Shown: positions 54,398 through 64,000 of the stretch, one piece after another
Layout: the number at the start of each line of letters is the position of its first letter
Position numbering within the stretch: the first letter of the stretch is position 1
Source: Pseudomonadota bacterium
Lineage (GTDB): Bacteria; Pseudomonadota; Alphaproteobacteria; Reyranellales; Reyranellaceae
Assembly: GCA_018240745.1 (NCBI GenBank)
Contig: JAFEFF010000216.1
Location: forward strand, 52,259-116,258
DNA length: 64,000 nt
Reading direction: 5' to 3'
Made by a program: the position numbers and the translations under genes
Notes under the pieces: model-generated
Seen by the model: only the letters and a program-made list of their open reading frames with translations
Databases searched by the model: none
What the model was told of the DNA's origin: nothing

Positions 54398-55579
54398 TTA
54401 GAGGCCCATTTGCCGCGCCGCGAGGTCCTTCATGATCTCGACCGAGCCGCCGCCGATCGACATGACCTTGGTCTCGCGATAGATGCGCTCGACCTTGGCG
54501 CCGCGCAGGTAGCCGGCGCCGCCGAAGATCTGCATCGCCTCGTTGGCGCAGAACTCCATGGTCGAGGTCGCGAGGTTCTTGAGCATGCAGATCTCGGCCA
54601 CCGGCTTCTCGCCCTGCCCGACCCGCCAGGCCAGCAGCTCGAGCGTCGACTTCACGGCATTGATGCGCATCGCCATGTCGACCAGCCGGTGACGCACCAC
54701 CTGGTTGGCGATCAGGGGCTTGCCGAACGTGTGGCGCTCGCGGGCGTACGCGATCGCCTCGTCGAGGCAGACCTTGGCGTAGCCGTAGGCGCCGGCCGAC
54801 ATGCCGAGCCGCTCCTGGTTGAAGTTCAGCATGATGCCGATGAAGCCCTTGTTCTCGACCCCGATCAGGTTCTCGACCGGCACCCTGACGTTGTCGAAGA
54901 AGAGCTGTGCGGTATCGGACGCCCACCAGCCCATCTTCTTGAGCTTCGTCCGTGCGAAGCCCTCACGGTCGCGCTCGATCAACAGCAGCGACACGCCGCC
55001 TGCGCCGGGCCCGCCGGTCCGCACCGCGACGGTGAAGTAGTCCGCCCGTACGCCCGAGGTGATGAACATCTTCGAGCCGTTGACCACGTAGTGGTCGCCC
55101 TCGCGTCGCGCCGTCGTCCTGAGGTTGGCGACGTCCGAGCCGCCGCTCGGCTCGGTGATGGCGAGCGCGCTGATCTTGTCGCCCGCCAAGACCTCGGGCA
55201 GCACCTTGCGCTTCATCCACTCCGGACCGAGCGCCGCGATCGGCGGGCTGCCGATGGTGTGGCTGTTGAGGCTGGCATTGATGCCGCCGCTGCCGTGCCG
55301 CGCCAGCTCCTCCGACTTGATGATGCCGAAGAACGGATCGGTCGGGACGCCGCCGTATTCCTCGGGGAAGCCGAGTTGCAGCAGGCCGGCGGCCGACGCC
55401 TTCCTGTAGAGCTCCCGCGGGAACTCCTCGGCCTCGTCCCAGGCATCGACATTCGGCATGATCTCGCGGTCGACGAAGCGGCGGACCGTGGCCCGGAAGG
55501 CCTCGTGCTCCGCCGTGTAGAACGGGCTCGCGGCCACACCTTCCGGCAAAGGCAAGTGCAACGATTCGTTTCCGGACAT
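54398..55579 (-). CDS. Acyl-CoA dehydrogenase
   Basis: A 393-residue FAD enzyme. The N-terminal helical domain includes FPEEYGGVPTDPFFG. The middle beta domain has ALAITEPSGGSDVANLRTTA and GSKMFITSGVRADYF. The C-terminal domain has ERHTFGKPLIANQVVRHRLV and MQIFGGAGYLRG. RETK is present near the end, consistent with the general-base region. ATG 55577-55579 (MSGNESLHLPLPEG) was preferred to an upstream in-frame start. It is divergent from the liv operon. Confidence 0.94.
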   Translation of the reverse strand: MSGNESLHLPLPEGVAASPFYTAEHEAFRATVRRFVDREIMPNVDAWDEAEEFPRELYRKASAAGLLQLGFPEEYGGVPTDPFFGIIKSEELARHGSGGINASLNSHTIGSPPIAALGPEWMKRKVLPEVLAGDKISALAITEPSGGSDVANLRTTARREGDHYVVNGSKMFITSGVRADYFTVAVRTGGPGAGGVSLLLIERDREGFARTKLKKMGWWASDTAQLFFDNVRVPVENLIGVENKGFIGIMLNFNQERLGMSAGAYGYAKVCLDEAIAYARERHTFGKPLIANQVVRHRLVDMAMRINAVKSTLELLAWRVGQGEKPVAEICMLKNLATSTMEFCANEAMQIFGGAGYLRGAKVERIYRETKVMSIGGGSVEIMKDLAARQMGL

Positions 55580-55672
55580 TGAAACAGCGTATCGCTCGTT
55601 GACACTGCTGAACAGCCAATCATATTGGCAGGCAATAGGCGGCAACAGACCGCAGATTGCAGGGGCTGGAAA

Positions 55673-56545
55673 CTGGTCATTTTTCTACAACTGACCCTCA
55701 ACGGGTTGGCGGTGGGCTGCATTTACGGCCTTGTCGCGCTCGGATTCGTCCTGATCTACAAGGCGACCGAACTCGTGAATTTCGCCCAGGGCGACCTGCT
55801 CATGCTGGGCGCCTTCGTCTGCTACATGTCGGTCGCCTGGTGGGGGCTCCCCTACTGGGCCGGGTTCCTGATCGCCGTGGTGGCGATCGCTGCGTTCGGC
55901 GCGCTCCTCGATGCACTCGTGCTGCGGCGGGTGATCGGCCAGCCGCAGTTCGCCGTCGTCATGCTGACCATCGGTCTGGGCGCGATGTTCCGCACGTTCG
56001 CGAGCGTCACGTGGGGCTCGGAGATCTACACCCTTCCGACCCCGTTCGGCGGCGTCTGGACGGTCGGCGGCGTCACCTTGAGCCACCAGTACCTGTCGAT
56101 CGTCGCCGGCACGCTGATCCTGTGCGGCGGGCTCTACGCCTTCTTCAACCATACCCGCATCGGCATCGCCATGCAGGCGACGTCGCAGAACCAGCTCGCC
56201 GCCTACTACATGGGCATCCCGGTCAAGCTGATCTTCTCGCTGGTCTGGGCGATCTCGGCCGGCGTCGCCGCGGCCGCCGGCATCCTGCTGGCGCCGGTCA
56301 CCCTGATCGACATCAACATGGGCCTCGCCGTGGCGCTCAAGGCCTTCGCCGCGGCGGTGCTGGGCGGCTTCGGCTCGATCCCGGGGGCGGTGATCGGCGG
56401 CATCGTCATCGGCCTGATCGAACTCTATGCCGGCGCCACTCTGCCCGAGGGCTTCAAGGATACCGCGCCCTACATCGTGCTGCTGCTGATGCTGATCGTG
56501 CGGCCGCAGGGCCTGTTCGGCACGCTCGCGCGCAAGAAGGTGTAG
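55673..56545 (+). CDS. livH: Liv-type ABC transporter permease (LivH)
   Basis: About 290 residues with eight or so transmembrane helices: FLQLTLNGLAVGCIYGLVAL, LIYKATELVNFAQGDLLMLG and the EAA-like AVLGGFGSIPGAVIGGIVIG. There is no ATG near the family start. CTG 55673, 7 nt after AGGGG, gives MVIFLQLTLNGL and fits best; an in-frame TTG at 55625 would add 16 residues without similarity. It is the first gene of livHMGF. Confidence 0.93.
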   Translation: MVIFLQLTLNGLAVGCIYGLVALGFVLIYKATELVNFAQGDLLMLGAFVCYMSVAWWGLPYWAGFLIAVVAIAAFGALLDALVLRRVIGQPQFAVVMLTIGLGAMFRTFASVTWGSEIYTLPTPFGGVWTVGGVTLSHQYLSIVAGTLILCGGLYAFFNHTRIGIAMQATSQNQLAAYYMGIPVKLIFSLVWAISAGVAAAAGILLAPVTLIDINMGLAVALKAFAAAVLGGFGSIPGAVIGGIVIGLIELYAGATLPEGFKDTAPYIVLLLMLIVRPQGLFGTLARKKV

Positions 56546-56552
56546 GCCGGTC

Positions 56553-57691
56553 ATGCGTTTCCAGTTCAAGACCTCCTACAACCAGGACATCCGGCTGTTC
56601 CGCGACAAGGTCGACGGCTTCTGGTACGGGCTGCTCGCGGTCGCCGTGGTCGCCCTGCCGCTCGTGCTCGACGACTACTCGGTCGGCGAGATCTCCTGGG
56701 TCTTCATCTACGGCATCTGCGGCGTCTCGCTGATGGTGCTGGTCGGCTACACCGGCCTGGTGTCGCTGGGGCATGCCGCCTTCCTCGGCATCGGCGCCTA
56801 CGCCCACGCCTACTTCATCATGCATGGCGCTCCATGGATCGTGGCGGTGGTCATGGCGGTGGTGATCACCACCGCCTGCGGCCTGATCGTCGGCCTGCCG
56901 GCGCTGCGCATGACCGGCATCTACCTCGCCATCGCCACGCTCGCCTTCTCGGTCATCATCCAGGAGGTGTTCAGCCGCTGGGAATCGGTCACCCACGGCT
57001 TTGCCGGCATGAAGGTCGACTCGCCGGTGATCTTCGGCGTCGCCGTCGCCGACGGCCGGTCCTTCTACTTCCTCTGCCTGTTCTTCATGGTGATCGTGCT
57101 CTGGCTGACGCGGAACCTCCTGCGCGCGCCGACCGGCCGCGCCTGGATCGCCATCCGCGACAGCGAGATCGCCGCCCAGTCGATGGGCGTCAACCTCGCG
57201 ATCTACAAGTCGATGGCCTTCGCCTATTCGGCCGGGCTGATGGGCCTGGCGGGCGCCCTGTTCGCGCACAAGATCGGCTATCTCGCGCCCGACATCTTCA
57301 CCATCCTGCTGTCGATCCAGTTCCTGCTGCTGGTGATCGTGGGCGGCCTGGGTTCGCTGCACGGCGCGATCTTCGGCGCGATCTTCGTGGCGCTGCTGCC
57401 CCCGGCGATCGCCATCCTGCGCGATTCGATCCCCGACACCATGAACCAGTGGGCACAGGACAGCGGCGTCACGGCGTTGGGGCTGCTCGGCAACGCGATC
57501 GGCGAGTTCCTCAGGAAGCCCGGCGTCGAGGCCGGCATCTTCGGTCTGATCCTGGTGCTGGTGATCCTGCTCGAGCCGCTCGGGATGTACGGCCGCTGGC
57601 TCAAGATCAAGCTCTTCTTCTCGACCTTCCCGATGTACAAGGCGTCGACCTTCAAGCGGCAGAAGAGCTACATGCGGTCGGAGCGGCTGCG

Positions 57692-57695
<4 letters not shown>
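56553..57695 (+). CDS. livM: Liv-type ABC transporter permease (LivM)
   Basis: A 380-residue permease with a cytoplasmic N-terminus and helices from about 24. It has the LivM signatures LVGYTGLVSLGHAAFLGIGA and IAAQSMGVNLAIYKSMAFAY, and LVIVGGLGSLHGAIFGAIFV. A cytoplasmic C-terminal tail with KIKLFFSTFPMYKASTFKRQ follows. It is 7 bp after livH, and its stop overlaps livG by 4 bp. Confidence 0.95.
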
Positions 57696-58450
<755 letters not shown>

Positions 58451-58480
58451 CATGACAGCACCAAGTCAGACCCTGTTCGC

Positions 58481-58602
58481 CCTCCCCCGTCTTCGGGGGA
58501 GGTGTCGCCGTCATGCGGCGACGGAGGGGGTCTTCGGCCCCGCCGTCCATGACCCCCTCCGCCAGCGTAAGACGCTGACACCTCCCCCGAAGACGGGGGA
58601 GG
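58481..58602. repeat. Multi-hairpin palindromic element inside the liv operon
   Basis: A perfect 26-bp inverted repeat (58481-58506 / 58577-58602, starting CCTCCCCCGTCTTCGGGGGA) encloses GTCGCC...GGCGAC (about 58504-58522), GGAGGGGGTC...GACCCCCTCC (about 58522-58560) and CAGCGT-AAG-ACGCTG (about 58563-58577). The element shares its arm with 47939-47989. It adds about 176 bp between livG and livF. Confidence 0.85.
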
Positions 58603-58626
58603 TCGAGACATTGGGAAGAGCTTTGC

Positions 58627-59400
<774 letters not shown>

Positions 59401-59441
59401 AGATTCAGCGGTAACGGGGCGACCGTTAGGGAGACTCGCGC

Positions 59442-61277
59442 ATGGATGGCTTTGACGGGCGTATCGAGGTCGAGGGTTGTGACACGATTCCCAAGCTGTT
59501 CTGGCATCAGGTGAAGGCGCGCGACCAGCGCACCGCCTTCCGCGAGAAGTATCTCGGCATCTGGCGCGCCACCAGTTGGCGCGACTACGGCGAACGGGCG
59601 CGCGCCGTCGGCATGGGCCTGGTGAAGCTCGGCCTGAAGCGCGGCGACGTCGTCTCGATCCTCGCCGAGACGGTGCCGGAATGGCTCTACGCCGACATGG
59701 GCACGGCATGCGCCGGCGGCGTCACCAACGGCATCTACCCGACCGATTCGGCCAAGCAGGTCGACTACATCGTCAACGACAGCCGGTCGCGCTTCCTGTT
59801 CGTCGAGAACGAGGAGCAGCTCGACAAATGGCTCGACGTGCGCGACCGCTGCCCGTCGGTCGCCAGGGTCTTCGTGTTCGACATGGAGGGCCTGGCCGAC
59901 TTCGAGGATCCGATGGTGATGCCGCTCGACGAGCTGATGGCAATCGGCCGCGAGCACGACAAGACGAGTCCCGGCGAATGGGAGAAGCGGATCGCCGCCT
60001 CGGGGCCGGAGGACCTGGCGCTGCTGGTCTACACCTCGGGCACGACCGGGCCGCCCAAGGGCGCGATGATCAGCCACCGCAACGTGATCTTCCAGCTGCG
60101 CAACGCCGACGCCTTCATCCCGCTCGGCAGCGACGACGAGCAGCTTGCCTTCCTGCCGCTCTGCCACATCGCCGAACGGACCTTCACGACCTTCCTGCCG
60201 CTGCGCTCCGGCGCGATCGCCAACTTCGCCGAGAGCGTCGAGACCGTGCCGGAGAACGTGCGCGAGGTGGCGCCGACCACCTTCTTCGCGGTGCCGCGCA
60301 TCTGGGAGCGCTTCTATTCCGGCATCGCCATCCGCATGAAGGAGGCCACCTGGATCGGCCGCCTCGCGTACCGTTGGGCGATCGGCATCGGCCTCAAGGT
60401 CGCCGAGGCCGAGCTCGACGGCCGCAAGCCCTCGCCGCTGTTGAAGCTCGTCTATCGCATCGCCGACTGGATGGTGCTGGACAACATCAAGCGCGCCATC
60501 GGCATGCATCGCATCCGCTTCGCCGGCACCGGCGCGGCCCCGATCGCGCCCGACCTGATCAAGTGGTATCGCGCGCTGGGCGTCGACATGCGCGAGGTCT
60601 ACGGCCAGACCGAGAATTGCGGCCTGGCCACCGGCATGCCCGACCGCATCAAGCTCGGCACGGTCGGCATCACCGCGCCCAACACCGAGCTCGTGATCTC
60701 GCCCGAAGGCGAGATCCTGCTGAAGGGCCCGCATGTCTTCATGGGCTACCTGAACCAGCCGGAGAAGACGGCCGAGACCCTGCGCGACGGCTGGCTGCAC
60801 ACCGGCGACGTCGGCCTCAAGGACAACGAGGGCTATGTCCGCATCACCGACCGCATGAAGGACATCATCATCACCGCGGGCGGCAAGAACATCACGCCGT
60901 CGGAGATCGAGAACCAGCTCAAGTTCTCGCCCTACATCTCCGACGCCGTCGTGATCGGCGACAAGCGCAAGTTCCTGTCCTGCCTGGTGATGATCGACTA
61001 CGACAACGTGTCCAAGCACGCCCAGGACAACAACGTGCCCTTCACCGACTTCACCTCGCTCTGCCGCGCGCGCGAGGTGCAGGACCTGATCTGGACGGAG
61101 ATCGAGCGGGTCAACGCAGGCTTCGCGCGGGTCGAGACGATCAAGAAATTCCGGCTGATCGAGCAGCAGCTCACGGCCGAGGACGACGAGGTCACCCCGA
61201 CCATGAAGCTCAAGCGCAAGTTCGTCAGTGAAAAATACAAGACGATGATCGACGGCATGTATGCCGACGCAAGCTAG
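59442..61277 (+). CDS. Long-chain acyl-CoA synthetase-type AMP ligase
   Basis: A 611-residue enzyme with P-loop LVYTSGTTGPPKGAMISHRN (196-215), GQTENCGLATG, hinge DRMKDIIITAGGKNITPSEI and a C-terminal catalytic Lys in PTMKLKRKFVSEKY. It is of the long FAA/ACSL type with a large N-domain insertion. It is embedded between livF and the binding-protein gene, so it probably activates the imported acid to its CoA ester. Confidence 0.93.
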   Translation: MDGFDGRIEVEGCDTIPKLFWHQVKARDQRTAFREKYLGIWRATSWRDYGERARAVGMGLVKLGLKRGDVVSILAETVPEWLYADMGTACAGGVTNGIYPTDSAKQVDYIVNDSRSRFLFVENEEQLDKWLDVRDRCPSVARVFVFDMEGLADFEDPMVMPLDELMAIGREHDKTSPGEWEKRIAASGPEDLALLVYTSGTTGPPKGAMISHRNVIFQLRNADAFIPLGSDDEQLAFLPLCHIAERTFTTFLPLRSGAIANFAESVETVPENVREVAPTTFFAVPRIWERFYSGIAIRMKEATWIGRLAYRWAIGIGLKVAEAELDGRKPSPLLKLVYRIADWMVLDNIKRAIGMHRIRFAGTGAAPIAPDLIKWYRALGVDMREVYGQTENCGLATGMPDRIKLGTVGITAPNTELVISPEGEILLKGPHVFMGYLNQPEKTAETLRDGWLHTGDVGLKDNEGYVRITDRMKDIIITAGGKNITPSEIENQLKFSPYISDAVVIGDKRKFLSCLVMIDYDNVSKHAQDNNVPFTDFTSLCRAREVQDLIWTEIERVNAGFARVETIKKFRLIEQQLTAEDDEVTPTMKLKRKFVSEKYKTMIDGMYADAS

Positions 61278-61290
61278 AGGAGGAAGCAGA

Positions 61291-62454
61291 ATGACCAGGA
61301 CGATAGGGATGGCGATGGCCGTGGCGATTCTCGCCGCGGCCCCGGGGGCCTTCGCGCAGCAGCGCGGCGTCACCCCGACCGAAGTGACGTTCGGCATGCA
61401 TACCGACCTTTCGGGCCCCGCCGCGACGTATGGCGTGTCTTCGTCGAATGGCGTCAAGATGCGATTCGAGGAGGCCGACGCCGGCGGCGGGATCAACGGC
61501 CGCAAGATCAAGCTGATCGTCGAGGACCAGGGCTACCAGGTGCCGAAGGCGGTGCAGGCCTGCAACAAGCTGATCAACCGCGACAAGGTGTTCGCCTTCG
61601 TGGCGCCGCTCGGCACCCCGATGAACAACGCCTGCTTCAAGGACCAGTTTGCGGCCGGCGTGCCCAACCTGTTCCCGCTGTCGGCCGCGCGCTCGATGTA
61701 CGAGCCGTTCGAGCGGCTGAAGTTCTACGGCGCCGCGTCCTACGTCGATCAGATCCGCGCCGGCATCCAGTACTTCGTCAAGAACAAGGGCGTGAAGAGG
61801 GTCTGCGTGATGTACCAGGACACCGACTTCGGCAAGGAGATCCTGGAGGGGGCGAAGGAGCAGACCGACAAGCTCGGCATCAAGATCGTCGAGACCACGG
61901 CGCACAAGCCGACCGACCAGGACTTCACCGCGCCGATCACCAAGCTGCGCGAGGCAAAGTGCGAGCTGGTCGCGATGGGCACCATCGTGCGCGATACGAT
62001 CGTGCCCTACACGACGGCGCGCAAGGCCGGCTGGAACGACGTGATCTTCCTCGGCGCGGCCTCGTCCTACGACTCGTTCGTGGGCGCGGCGCAGGGCATG
62101 GAGGGCTTCTACGCCATGGGGCTCACCGAGATGCCCTACGCCGACTCGTCGGTGCCGACGGTCAAGAAGTTCGTCGCGGACTACAAGAAGAAGTACAACG
62201 TCGATCCCAACATCGGAGCGGTCTACGGCTACGTCGCCGCCGACCTCACCGTCCAGGGCCTGAAGAACGCCGGCAAGGACCTGACGACCGACAGCTTCGT
62301 GAAGGGTCTGGAGGCCATCAAGGACTATCATGACATCTTCAACGGCCCGCCGGTCACGTTCGGGCCGAAGATCCGGCAGGGCGCCAACTCCTCGTTCCTG
62401 GCCGAGGTCAAGGGCGGGCGCTGGACGCGCGTCACCCAGCCGTTGGGCTTCTAG
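61291..62454 (+). CDS. Liv-type periplasmic substrate-binding protein
   Basis: A 387-residue product with a signal peptide (about 1-22, ending AFAQ) and a type I periplasmic-binding fold: VTFGMHTDLSGPAATYGVSS, LIVEDQGYQVPKAVQACNKL and VCVMYQDTDFGKEILEGAKE. GAGGAGGAAG precedes ATG 61291. It supplies substrate to LivHMGF. The ligand may be an aromatic or fatty acid rather than leucine because an acyl-CoA synthetase is in the operon; this is inference. Confidence 0.93.
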   Translation: MTRTIGMAMAVAILAAAPGAFAQQRGVTPTEVTFGMHTDLSGPAATYGVSSSNGVKMRFEEADAGGGINGRKIKLIVEDQGYQVPKAVQACNKLINRDKVFAFVAPLGTPMNNACFKDQFAAGVPNLFPLSAARSMYEPFERLKFYGAASYVDQIRAGIQYFVKNKGVKRVCVMYQDTDFGKEILEGAKEQTDKLGIKIVETTAHKPTDQDFTAPITKLREAKCELVAMGTIVRDTIVPYTTARKAGWNDVIFLGAASSYDSFVGAAQGMEGFYAMGLTEMPYADSSVPTVKKFVADYKKKYNVDPNIGAVYGYVAADLTVQGLKNAGKDLTTDSFVKGLEAIKDYHDIFNGPPVTFGPKIRQGANSSFLAEVKGGRWTRVTQPLGF

Positions 62455-62468
62455 GGGACTGGCTTTGT

Positions 62469-62495
62469 GCGGCGCCATCGCTATGGTGGCGCCGC
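62469..62495 (+). promoter_or_regulatory. GC hairpin immediately upstream of the SDR start
   Basis: GCGGCGCCA (62469-62477) and TGGCGCCGC (62487-62495) form a perfect 9-bp stem that ends one base before ATG 62497. There is no T tract. It could terminate or stabilise the binding-protein mRNA, or hold the next start codon in structure. Confidence 0.5.
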
Positions 62496-62496
62496 G

Positions 62497-63285
62497 ATGA
62501 GTGAACTTTCCGGACAGGTGGCGATCGTCACCGGCGGCGCCTCGGGCATCGGCGCCGCCACCGTGGCCCTGCTCGCCCAGGCCGGCGCGAGCGTCGTCTC
62601 GGCCGACATCCAGCCGGCCGCCAGGGAGGCGCCTGGCCGCTTCGTGAAGCACGACGTGGCTTCGGAAGTGTCCTGGAAGGCACTGCTGGCCGACGTGATG
62701 CAGCGCGACGGCCGGCTCGACATCCTGGTCAACAATGCCGGCATCACCGGCGGCTGGGGAACCATCGAAAGCACCACGGTCGAGCAGTGGCGGCGGGTCG
62801 AGGCGGTCGATTCGGAGGGCGTCTTCCTCGGCTGCAAATACGCGATCGAGGGCATGAAGAAGACCGGGCCGCAGAAGCCCGCGTCCAGGGGCTCGATCGT
62901 CAACGTCTCGTCGGTGGCGGCGCTGATCGGCTCGGCCGGTCCGACCGCCTACTGCGCGGCCAAGGGCGCGGTACGGCTCCTGAGCAAGAGCGTGGCGCTG
63001 CACTGCGCCGAGCAGAAGTACGGCATCCGCTGCAATTCGGTACATCCCGGAGGAGTCGACACGCCGATCTTCGATCCGCTGTGGCAGGCGATGGGCCACG
63101 AGCAGGGCCGGGCGATGCTGGGCGCGCATCATCCGATCGGCGACATGGCCGAGCCGGAAGATCTCGGCGAGCTGATCCTGTGGCTCGCCTCGGACCGGTC
63201 GCGCTTCGTCACCGGCGCGGAGTTCGTGGCCGACGGCGGCCTGACCAGCGGGCTATCGAGGAGGAACCTCTTTGGCACGCGTTGA
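62497..63285 (+). CDS. Short-chain dehydrogenase/reductase
   Basis: A 262-residue classical SDR with TGGASGIGAATVALLAQAGA (about 12-31), DIQPA, NNAGITGG, Ser in VNVSSVAAL, YCAAK (YxxxK, about 152-156) and VTGAEFVADGGLT at the end. It most resembles glucose/3-oxoacyl-type dehydrogenases; the substrate is not assigned. The start has no clear ribosome-binding site, and a GTG at 62467 is in frame. The C-terminus overlaps the next gene by 14 bp. Confidence 0.9.
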   Translation: MSELSGQVAIVTGGASGIGAATVALLAQAGASVVSADIQPAAREAPGRFVKHDVASEVSWKALLADVMQRDGRLDILVNNAGITGGWGTIESTTVEQWRRVEAVDSEGVFLGCKYAIEGMKKTGPQKPASRGSIVNVSSVAALIGSAGPTAYCAAKGAVRLLSKSVALHCAEQKYGIRCNSVHPGGVDTPIFDPLWQAMGHEQGRAMLGAHHPIGDMAEPEDLGELILWLASDRSRFVTGAEFVADGGLTSGLSRRNLFGTR

Positions 63286-64000
63286 GAAGAAGGTGGTGCT
63301 GCTGAGCGGCGGCGCCTCGGGCATCGGCGCCGCGACCGCGCGGCTGGTGGTGCGCGAAGGCGGCAAGGCCGTGCTGGCCGACCGCGACGAGACCAGGGGT
63401 CGCGCGCTCGCCGAGGAGCTGGGAGAGGCGGCGCTGTTCGTGCCGCTCGACGTCACCGACGAGCCGGCCTGGACCAAGGCGGTGGCGGCGACGGTCGAGA
63501 GCTTCGGCGGCCTGCACGGCCTGCTGAACGCGGCGGGCGTCGGCGTGCGCAACTCGATCGAGGACTGCACGCTGGAGGAGTATCGGCGGGTCAACGACAT
63601 CAACTCGATGGGCACCTTCCTGGGCTGCAAGCATGCGATCCCGGCGATGGCCAGGACGATCAAGGAACGGGGCGGCGCCGGCTCGATCGTCAACATCTCC
63701 TCGGTGCTCGGCCTGCGCGGTTCCCCCCAGGCGATGGCCTATTGCGCCAGCAAGGGTGCCGTCCGCGCGCTCACCAAGAACGTGGCGCTGCATTGCGCGC
63801 AGATGAAGTACGGCATCCGCTGCAACTCGGTGCATCCGGGCTACATCGACACGCCGATGATCGCCCCCCGCCTTTCGGCCACGGTCGACAACATGAGCGG
63901 CCGGCAGTGGCTCGAGGAGCTCCATCCGCTCGGCCGCCTCGGCCAGGCGGAAGAGGTCGCCAACATGATCCTCTTCCTGCTGAGCGACGAGTCCGGCTTC
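63272..64000 (+). CDS. Short-chain dehydrogenase/reductase (3' end outside window)
   Basis: A second SDR, similar to its neighbour: LSGGASGIGAATARLVVREG, LNAAGVGVRNSIEDCTLEEY, Ser in VNISSVLGL, YCASK (YxxxK) and IRCNSVHPGYIDTPMI. TTG 63272, 8 nt after GGAGG, is the best start; an alternative is GTG 63292. It runs off the window at 64000. It shares VALHCA-QMKYGIRCNSVHPG with the preceding SDR, so the pair arose by duplication. Confidence 0.88.
   Translation, partial: MARVEKKVVLLSGGASGIGAATARLVVREGGKAVLADRDETRGRALAEELGEAALFVPLDVTDEPAWTKAVAATVESFGGLHGLLNAAGVGVRNSIEDCTLEEYRRVNDINSMGTFLGCKHAIPAMARTIKERGGAGSIVNISSVLGLRGSPQAMAYCASKGAVRALTKNVALHCAQMKYGIRCNSVHPGYIDTPMIAPRLSATVDNMSGRQWLEELHPLGRLGQAEEVANMILFLLSDESGF

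Overview
This is a GC-rich window from an alphaproteobacterial chromosome. Three things point that way: the sequences of the S10-operon proteins and EF-Tu, an Irr/ICE-type iron-control palindrome in front of katG, and the abundance of Bug-type binding proteins, Liv-type ABC transporters and acyl-CoA enzymes. The overall flavour resembles Reyranella-like soil or water bacteria, but that family-level guess is an impression and no search was run. Nothing indicates a prophage, a CRISPR array or a classical insertion sequence. The accessory character comes from small palindromic repeats and one nuclease gene embedded in them.

Layout. 1-6.1 kb (minus strand): tRNA-Tyr, tRNA-Gly, tuf, then the S10 operon (rpsJ, rplC, rplD, rplW, rplB, rpsS, rplV, rpsC, start of rplP). 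This is a chimeric tufB/S10 arrangement. 6.2-10.1 kb: rlmB, an MgtC-like membrane protein, a run of small stress-type genes (zinc-ribbon protein, CBS protein, charged and secreted small proteins), tRNA-Thr and two small unknowns. 10.2-16 kb: a glycan/sugar-nucleotide cluster (UDP-glucose 4-epimerase, NodU/CmcH carbamoyltransferase, family 2 glycosyltransferase, a plant-like GDP-mannose 3,5-epimerase, UDP-glucuronate decarboxylase). 16-26.6 kb: an acyl-CoA ligase, a secreted WNHNG-repeat protein, an APH-type phosphotransferase, a complete Mla-type lipid transporter operon (permease, ATPase, MCE protein, lipoprotein, small membrane protein), PPK2, RlmJ and an acetamidase/formamidase. 26.6-37.5 kb: two paralogous MFS transporters flanking a cytochrome c, an NfeD/SPFH pair, a GATase, a DsbA-like isomerase overlapping 2,2-dialkylglycine decarboxylase, a desaturase and a D-aminoacylase-type amidohydrolase.

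37.5-49.8 kb: a hydrolase/oxidoreductase pair behind a densely patterned control region, katG behind an Irr/ICE-like box, a Bug-type binding protein, a MaoC protein and an acyl-CoA ligase divergent from an IclR regulator, a GST, an M20 peptidase, an SDR and a methyltransferase. 49.8-55.6 kb: a structured 450-bp non-coding stretch, a transglutaminase-like protein, an SRPBCC protein, a DHA2 exporter, two PaaI thioesterases, the GIY-YIG repeat element and an acyl-CoA dehydrogenase. 55.6-64 kb: livHMGF, an acyl-CoA synthetase and a Liv-type binding protein in one direction, followed by two SDR genes. This last block reads as an uptake-and-activation module for a carboxylic acid.

The best candidate for something undescribed is the GIY-YIG nuclease gene at 54.0 kb. 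It is bracketed by two direct and one inverted copy of the same roughly 40-65 bp sequence, and the inverted copy encodes the end of the protein. Other notable signals are a helically phased CCGTTTT array in the 37.5-kb divergent promoter, a 15-bp perfect operator-like palindrome abutting the ribosome-binding site of an MFS gene, and large multi-hairpin repeats, one of them inside the liv operon.
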